Below, in pieces: positions 60,222-64,000 of a stretch of DNA of 64,000 nucleotides; within the stretch, counting starts at the first letter, position 1, and every line of letters begins with the position of its first letter. The notes under the pieces were generated by a model. The model was given only the letters and a program-made list of their open reading frames with translations. It did not search any database and was not told the DNA's origin. A program made the position numbers and the translations under genes. The DNA is from RGIG5612 sp045598285 (GTDB lineage Bacteria; Bacillota; Clostridia; Lachnospirales; Lachnospiraceae), in assembly GCA_045598285.1 (NCBI GenBank), contig JAZLLU010000025.1, positions 12,393 through 76,392 of the forward strand, in the 5' to 3' direction.

Positions 60222-60485
60222 ATGAAATTATTTTTTAGAAAAAAATGGCACGAAATTATTTTTTAGAAAAAATTGCACGAAATCGACGATTTTGTACCAG
60301 AAAAACTTATAGTCAAGCCATTAAGAAAAACACAATCAACATAGTGACTGCCAAAATTCCTTGAAAAATCAAGCTTTTTTTCGTTTTCTCATTTTTAACT
60401 TTATACTAATTACAAAAATACAAATAGAAAAAGTGCAATTTTATCCTGAAAAAGCTGAAAAATTGGTACAAAATCGTCGATTTCG
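60222..60485. repeat. Tandem 27-base repeat and long inverted repeat in a gene-free stretch
   Basis: ACGAAATTATTTTTTAGAAA (or ATGAAATTA...) occurs twice in tandem with a partial third unit at 60222-60280. A 22-base sequence at 60278-60299 (CGAAATCGACGA then TTTTGTACCA) recurs as its exact complement at 60464-60485, with similar AAATTATTTTT flanks. The enclosed 165 bases are non-coding. The gap 60066-60664 contains no other gene-like feature apart from an ACCGTC-TC-GACGGT palindrome at about 60619-60632. It resembles a MITE-like element. Confidence 0.6.
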
Positions 60486-60664
60486 AGCTAAAAATTATTT
60501 AAAAATGGTCAGTGCTCTTTTATTTCCTTATATGTGGCACTTCCTGGGCCCTATCTTCAGGCATTTCCGTATCTAATCTAGCTTCAATATATCCGTCGAC
60601 ATTTTCCCTACATAATTTGACAACCGTCTCGACGGTAATAAAAACAGGTAGGAATATAGTATGA

Positions 60665-61279
60665 TTAATCTTCTTTTGTCAGCACTTTCTTATGCCAGTT
60701 CTTTTTACCACACTCAGGACATTTCATGTACCTTGTCCTGCCTATATGCGGAGCAAGATTTACCTGCATATACGTTGGCACATATCTATGATGACATTGC
60801 TGACACTCATAGTATCCAGCTTTTTGCTCAATGCCGACTGAAATAAAGCATATTGCAAAAATTATCATCCCGGCACATGCAATTAAAGCAATTCTTAACC
60901 ATACAGGCATTTCTATCAACCCCGCAACAAGCACCATAACCACTCCAGAAATAATACCCGGGAATGCAATCCAGTACTCTGTCTTAAGCATCTGTCTGTT
61001 CTTTTCTTCAATCTCCCGTCTCATTGCCATAAGATTTTCTTCGGCATGTTTATCATACAATTCTGCCATAATCTTTTCGCCCGACAAAAGCTCATTGACA
61101 TTTATTTTTAGAATATCGCATAGCTCTAGCATAATTCCGGAATCTGGCATAGCCCTTCCCGTCTCCCATTTTGATATCGCCCTGTCACTGATTCCAAGTT
61201 TCTCAGCAAGTACTATCTGAGTCATGTCTTGTTCTTTTCTGCAGGATGCTATAAACTTTCCAATTTTAATTTGATCCAT
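60665..61279 (-). CDS. XRE regulator with membrane helices and a zinc ribbon
   Basis: ATG at 61279 follows AAGGAGG. Residues 7-62 are an XRE domain (FIASCRKEQDMTQIVLAEKL, SDRAISKWETGRAMPDSG). A linker leads to two membrane helices (about 108-125 and 132-152), and the C-terminus has CQQC and CPEC, a zinc ribbon. It is a membrane-tethered DNA-binding protein, probably sensing something at the membrane or through zinc. A palindrome immediately upstream suggests autoregulation. Target genes are unknown; nothing nearby is an obvious partner. Confidence 0.8.
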   Translation of the reverse strand: MDQIKIGKFIASCRKEQDMTQIVLAEKLGISDRAISKWETGRAMPDSGIMLELCDILKINVNELLSGEKIMAELYDKHAEENLMAMRREIEEKNRQMLKTEYWIAFPGIISGVVMVLVAGLIEMPVWLRIALIACAGMIIFAICFISVGIEQKAGYYECQQCHHRYVPTYMQVNLAPHIGRTRYMKCPECGKKNWHKKVLTKED

Positions 61280-61303
61280 ATCGGGCACCTCCTTTCATGT
61301 CTC

Positions 61304-61326
61304 AAGCATAACCGATAATTATGCTT
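61304..61326. promoter_or_regulatory. Palindromic operator upstream of the XRE gene
   Basis: AAGCATAA (61304-61311), seven bases, TTATGCTT (61319-61326), a perfect inverted repeat 25 bases before the XRE start, where an autorepressor would bind. Confidence 0.6.
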
Positions 61327-61382
61327 TAATACACGAACCAATGGTTGATTTCCCCGCATAAAAGGCATAAGCACACCTTTTA

Positions 61383-61709
61383 TCAAATGCCAAACAAGGC
61401 AACATTAAGCATATCAGCTTCATCTGCATATGTTCCACCGTATCTTCCAGCTTTAGCCTGAATACATACAGCGTTTGTTTTTGCCCAAATTTATAATATG
61501 ATTGATTTTGCCCAATCCTCGCAGTTTTTAGATTCTTCTAATCCTAATTCCTGCCAGATTCCCGCATAATATATTCCAGTGTTAGGATCTTTTGCCATGT
61601 TCTTTCTTTTTGCTAGTACATGATCAATATCATAAACAGCATTATTAGTCCATGTGGCTTTATTGCAATTTTCAGCTGTTAAAATTCTTTTTTTGTCATA
61701 CTTTAACAA
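61383..61709 (-). pseudogene. KilA-N-type remnant
   Basis: One frame reads AENCNKATWTNNAVYDIDHV and GIYYAGIWQELGLEESKNCE up to a stop at 61491. In another frame it continues as IWAKTNAVCIQAKAGRYGGT and YADEADMLNVALFG, ending at 61383. KTNAxGIxxKAGRYGGTYA followed by EADMLNVALFG is the C-terminal pattern of KilA-N phage proteins, but the usual stretch of about 50 residues between is missing. It appears to be a deleted, frame-broken relic of a phage or other mobile element. Confidence 0.5.
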
Positions 61710-61787
61710 TCCTGCCCCTGGCTGTTCAGGTGCAAATGATAGCCTTTGAGATGTTAAAAGTATATCATACCCCTAAAACAAAAATAA

Positions 61788-61817
61788 GCCCCACGAACCT
61801 TTTATAGTTCGCAGGGC
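61788..61817 (-). terminator. Terminator after the 58-residue gene
   Basis: On the minus strand GCCCTGCGAAC, eight bases and GTTCGTGGGGC form a stem with two mismatches, followed by TTATTTTTGTTTT. It begins 19 bases after the stop at 61836. Confidence 0.75.
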
Positions 61818-61835
61818 ATCTTCTTATTTAGGTTT

Positions 61836-62012
61836 TTACACTCGCATACTTATTTCTTTTCCTGCCTTAAATTTAATTTGAAGCTTTTTTATCTGTTTTG
61901 TAAGTTTATCAATTTCTACCTTATTTCCACACATAACTACCTTTTCAAGTTTCTCTGTTAGCTCTGGCATTAATTCTGAAATGTCCGGTATTTTAATTTT
62001 AGTAACTTCCAT
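61836..62012 (-). CDS. 58-residue hypothetical protein
   Basis: ATG at 62012 is preceded by CAGGAGGATACT, an excellent ribosome site. The peptide reads MEVTKIKIPDISELMPELTE then a lysine-rich, amphipathic helical region (KVEIDKLTKQIKKLQIKFKA). No cysteine pair, signal or membrane segment is seen, and I do not recognise the family. It lies 138 bases after the TPR/coiled-coil gene and is separated from it by a terminator, with another terminator after it. The combination of strong ribosome site and terminator supports a real gene. Confidence 0.65.
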   Translation of the reverse strand: MEVTKIKIPDISELMPELTEKLEKVVMCGNKVEIDKLTKQIKKLQIKFKAGKEISMRV

Positions 62013-62095
62013 AGTATCCTCCTGTCTTTGAGAACATTTCCTCTCAATATGTAATGGAGGTTAAGTGGCTATTTTGACGAAACGAAAGCAAAAAT

Positions 62096-62125
62096 AATGC
62101 CCCATGCAAAACTGCACAGAGCATT
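62096..62125 (-). terminator. Terminator after the TPR/coiled-coil gene
   Basis: On the minus strand AATGCTCTGTGCA-GTTT-TGCATGGGGCATT followed by ATTTTTGC, starting 25 bases after the stop at 62150. Confidence 0.75.
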
Positions 62126-62149
62126 AAACTTGTTTGTATTTATATTTTA

Positions 62150-63160
62150 TTAAAAATTTGGTCTTTTTAGATCTTCAATTGCCTTTCTTTTTGATGCAAT
62201 TATATTTCTATATTCTTCCGCAGTGGTCCCTTTTGATAATGGAATACCAAAAAGTAATGAGAATAGTTCTCCCAAAATAATTATAATACCTAAGAAAATT
62301 GAAAAACCAGTAGAAAAACAAACTATTGCAATGGCAAAACAAACTATTACAAAATTCCAATACAAAACTACAAATTTTACATTGATTTTAGGTTTACCAG
62401 TTCTTATAACTTCATCTAGTTCTTTTTCATACTTTCTTATCTCATTTTCAAGTTCTGCAATTTTATCTTTATTTTCTTCTGCCAGTCTATTTCTTTCTGT
62501 TTTTCTTTTTTCTTCTAATCTTTTTCTTTCTGCTTCTTTTTGTTGTTGTTCTCTTTGAGCTTTTTCCCTCTCGCTTTTTATTCTAGCTTGAATAGCTTCA
62601 TTATTTTTTTGTAATAGTCTTTCTATTTTTTCTTTTTGTTCATTATTAGAAAAACTAAGAGCTTTTCTAATATACCTATTATCGCTCATATATGTTTGCA
62701 TATATGCCAATTTATCAATTTCTTTTATTTTTTGTTCAGCGCAAAAGCATCCAATGTATGCATCAGCATTAGTCGGATCAATATCCAGGATACCATTAAA
62801 ATAATCCATAGCGGTTGACCAGTCTTGATCTTGCAAGAACATATTTGCACGCAAAATCGATGCTGAAATATTATTTTCATTTATAATAATATTTCTTTTA
62901 GGTTCATTCGTTGGCGCAACATTTTGTATAATTGCAGGAGTTACAGCTTTTTGTTCATCATCTTTTTCCCATAAAATTGTCACACTTCCAATAAGTATTC
63001 CTAATGGGGCAACCGATTGCGGTCCGTCAATAGTATTAATTACTCGTTTTCCTTCAGAACTTAATCTATTTAGGGCTTCATTTAATTTCTTTTCTTTTTC
63101 AAGTGCATAAGGTAATTGTCCTGCGCCAGTTATATGTATTGTTTCGCTTCCTGATTTCAT
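62150..63160 (-). CDS. TPR and coiled-coil membrane protein
   Basis: ATG at 63160 has GGAGGGAATC upstream, giving 336 residues. The N-terminal 60 have ITGAGQLPYALEKEKKLNEA. A TPR-like pair follows (SILRANMFLQDQDWSTAMDY, ILDIDPTNADAY), then a long charged coiled coil (about 180-255, KAQREQQQKEAERKRLEEKR), two membrane helices (FVVLYWNFVIVCFAIAIVCF, GFSIFLGIIIILGELFSLLF) and a cytoplasmic tail. Similar clostridial proteins lack an assigned role. A scaffold or stress-sensing function is possible. It is flanked by terminators and stands alone. Confidence 0.75.
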   Translation of the reverse strand: MKSGSETIHITGAGQLPYALEKEKKLNEALNRLSSEGKRVINTIDGPQSVAPLGILIGSVTILWEKDDEQKAVTPAIIQNVAPTNEPKRNIIINENNISASILRANMFLQDQDWSTAMDYFNGILDIDPTNADAYIGCFCAEQKIKEIDKLAYMQTYMSDNRYIRKALSFSNNEQKEKIERLLQKNNEAIQARIKSEREKAQREQQQKEAERKRLEEKRKTERNRLAEENKDKIAELENEIRKYEKELDEVIRTGKPKINVKFVVLYWNFVIVCFAIAIVCFSTGFSIFLGIIIILGELFSLLFGIPLSKGTTAEEYRNIIASKRKAIEDLKRPNF

Positions 63161-63281
63161 GATTCCCTCCATATAAATATATCGTTTATTCCATTGTGCC
63201 TCCCTAAATTATTTTTTGCAAGCATATTTTTGGGTAAATTGCACTAGTCAACAAAAATCAAACATTTAAAATGCAAAAAAT

Positions 63282-63312
63282 AATGCCCTATACAAAATCT
63301 GCACAGAGCATT
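63282..63312 (-). terminator. Terminator-like hairpin
   Basis: On the minus strand AATGCTCTGTGCA, five bases and TGTATAGGGCATT (some G-U pairs), followed by ATTTTTTGC. It is nearly the same sequence as the hairpin at 62096-62125. It would end transcription entering from upstream. The gap 63161-63648 holds this hairpin and an ACAACCG-N6-CGGTTGT inverted repeat at 63608-63627 and no gene I can support. Confidence 0.6.
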
Positions 63313-63648
63313 TCATATATTATTTAATGGTAAAAAATGAATCGGATTCGTTGAAGTTCTTTTTTTGTTTTTATAAAAATCACTTAGCATATCCACTAAA
63401 CCCTTTTAATTGCTATGTTTTAGGTTGAACGATGCACTAATTTTAGTGGGGCGTTCAAGATTTCATAATCGTCTTTTGCCTTTTTCTCCTAAAACTATGA
63501 TGCAAAAAGAACTTCTTGCGTGGCTCCGGCAGAACCCTGGAATCACTGAAAAGCCCGTGTTTTCAAAGGATTCTCGCTATTCTATAAACTGTGCTTTGAC
63601 ATCAATACAACCGTCTCATCGGTTGTTTGAAAATATGGGGAAATAGTT

Positions 63649-64000
63649 TTAAAATAACTGTCCCGGAAGTTTCAATTTTTCCTTTGGTGGAAATGTGGCT
63701 TCATAAGCTGCAAAGCCCTCAGGGTTTTCGTCACAACAAAAATATCCTTTAGGCGTAGCATACTCTCCACTAATCCCATCCAAATAACCTGAAAGCAATT
63801 CTTTGCATAGGAAGAATGATGCGTCTTCGTCCTCTGGTAGTCCATGGTATCTAATGTCGAATTTCGAAGCATAATCAAATCCGCTCTTGCCATAAAAGTC
63901 TATGTTTCCTTCAAAGCAAACCGCACCGCAGCCGAGCTTTGCGGCCTGTTCAAGCGAATAGTCTAAAAGAATCTTTCCGTATCCTTTTCGCTTAAGTTCT
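63649..64000 (-). CDS. GNAT acetyltransferase, 3' part (runs off the window)
   Basis: The minus-strand frame entering at 63999 reads ELKRKGYGKILLDYSLEQAA, the acetyl-CoA loop (RKGYGK) and helix of GNAT, followed by LGCGAVCFEGNIDFYGKSGF, the usual NxxFYxKxGF ending, and a C-terminal extension (LPEDEDASFFLCKELLSGYL) seen in YhbS-like members. It stops with TAA at 63651-63649. The N-terminus is outside the window. Confidence 0.85.
   Translation of the reverse strand, partial: ELKRKGYGKILLDYSLEQAAKLGCGAVCFEGNIDFYGKSGFDYASKFDIRYHGLPEDEDASFFLCKELLSGYLDGISGEYATPKGYFCCDENPEGFAAYEATFPPKEKLKLPGQLF

Noticed and set aside
60361..60576. Plus-strand ORF of 71 codons between the ATPase and XRE genes
   Set aside because: It runs across one arm of the inverted repeat, has no ribosome site and its Phe/Ile/Lys-rich sequence is what AT-rich non-coding DNA gives.
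54774..61326. Shared AAGCATA half-sites at 54774 and 61304 as operators of one regulator
   Set aside because: The spacers and last half-site bases differ (N6 with ATC, N7 with AA), and short AT-rich half-sites recur by chance in this DNA.
63410..63646. Plus-strand ORF of 78 codons near the right end
   Set aside because: No ribosome site, no recognisable domain, and it crosses the ACAACCG-N6-CGGTTGT inverted repeat.

Overview
The window is AT-rich DNA with Gram-positive-style strong Shine-Dalgarno sequences (AGGAGG and relatives), lipoprotein lipoboxes, a DacA-type carboxypeptidase, LicD, Rml enzymes and Wzx/Wzy/WbaP-type polysaccharide genes. It fits a low-GC member of the Firmicutes, most likely an anaerobic clostridium (for example Lachnospiraceae or relatives). 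The species cannot be named from sequence alone. Nearly all genes lie on the minus strand.

Region 1 (1-22 kb) is a surface-glycan decoration and synthesis locus. A lic-like module holds a LicA-type kinase, a complete TRAP transporter (DctP, DctQ, DctM) and a TagD-type cytidylyltransferase. It is divergent from an XRE regulator whose C-terminal half is a catalytically degraded TarI/IspD cytidylyltransferase. A second operon holds a KDPG-aldolase-like enzyme, a HAD phosphatase, an aminotransferase, an ATP-grasp ligase, a GNAT and LicD, and probably makes and attaches an unusual glycan substituent. Upstream of it run rmlDCBA, fdtA/fdtB-type amino-sugar genes, a glycosyltransferase, wzx, a second DegT aminotransferase, an acyltransferase, and a second XRE regulator whose sensor half is a degraded RmlA. 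Two regulators built from dead copies of pathway nucleotidyltransferases are the most striking feature of the window.

Region 2 (22-28.9 kb) is a phage-defence island: AbiEi/AbiEii with a perfect 26-bp palindrome beside its promoter, an AbiTii-like protein, a 919-residue protein with a DUF4062/TIR-like N-terminus, and a 50-residue basic protein. Dispersed non-coding repeats are scattered here and at the left end, and two carry a promoter. The first 33 bases start another gene whose N-terminus resembles AbiH.

Region 3 (28.9-54.8 kb) is a large exopolysaccharide locus with two initiating sugar transferases, a CapD/FlaA1-type dehydratase, eight glycosyltransferase or related genes, Wzy, acyltransferases, a transglutaminase-like protein and a Wzz-like protein. 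It contains a CotH-VTC-DUF4956 cassette in which cotH is broken in a run of eight G, a decayed core-2/I-branching transferase, and a duplicated scrap of the Wzz-like gene. At least two genes appear to start as leaderless mRNAs.

Region 4 (54.8-64 kb) holds dacA, a phosphopantetheinyl transferase and a flavoprotein. Next comes a tRNA-Lys fragment that may mark an old integration boundary. Beyond it are genes of different composition: a lipoprotein, a DUF4143 ATPase, an XRE-membrane-zinc-ribbon protein, a KilA-N remnant, a TPR/coiled-coil membrane protein and a truncated GNAT. No rRNA, intact tRNA, CRISPR array or intact transposase was seen.
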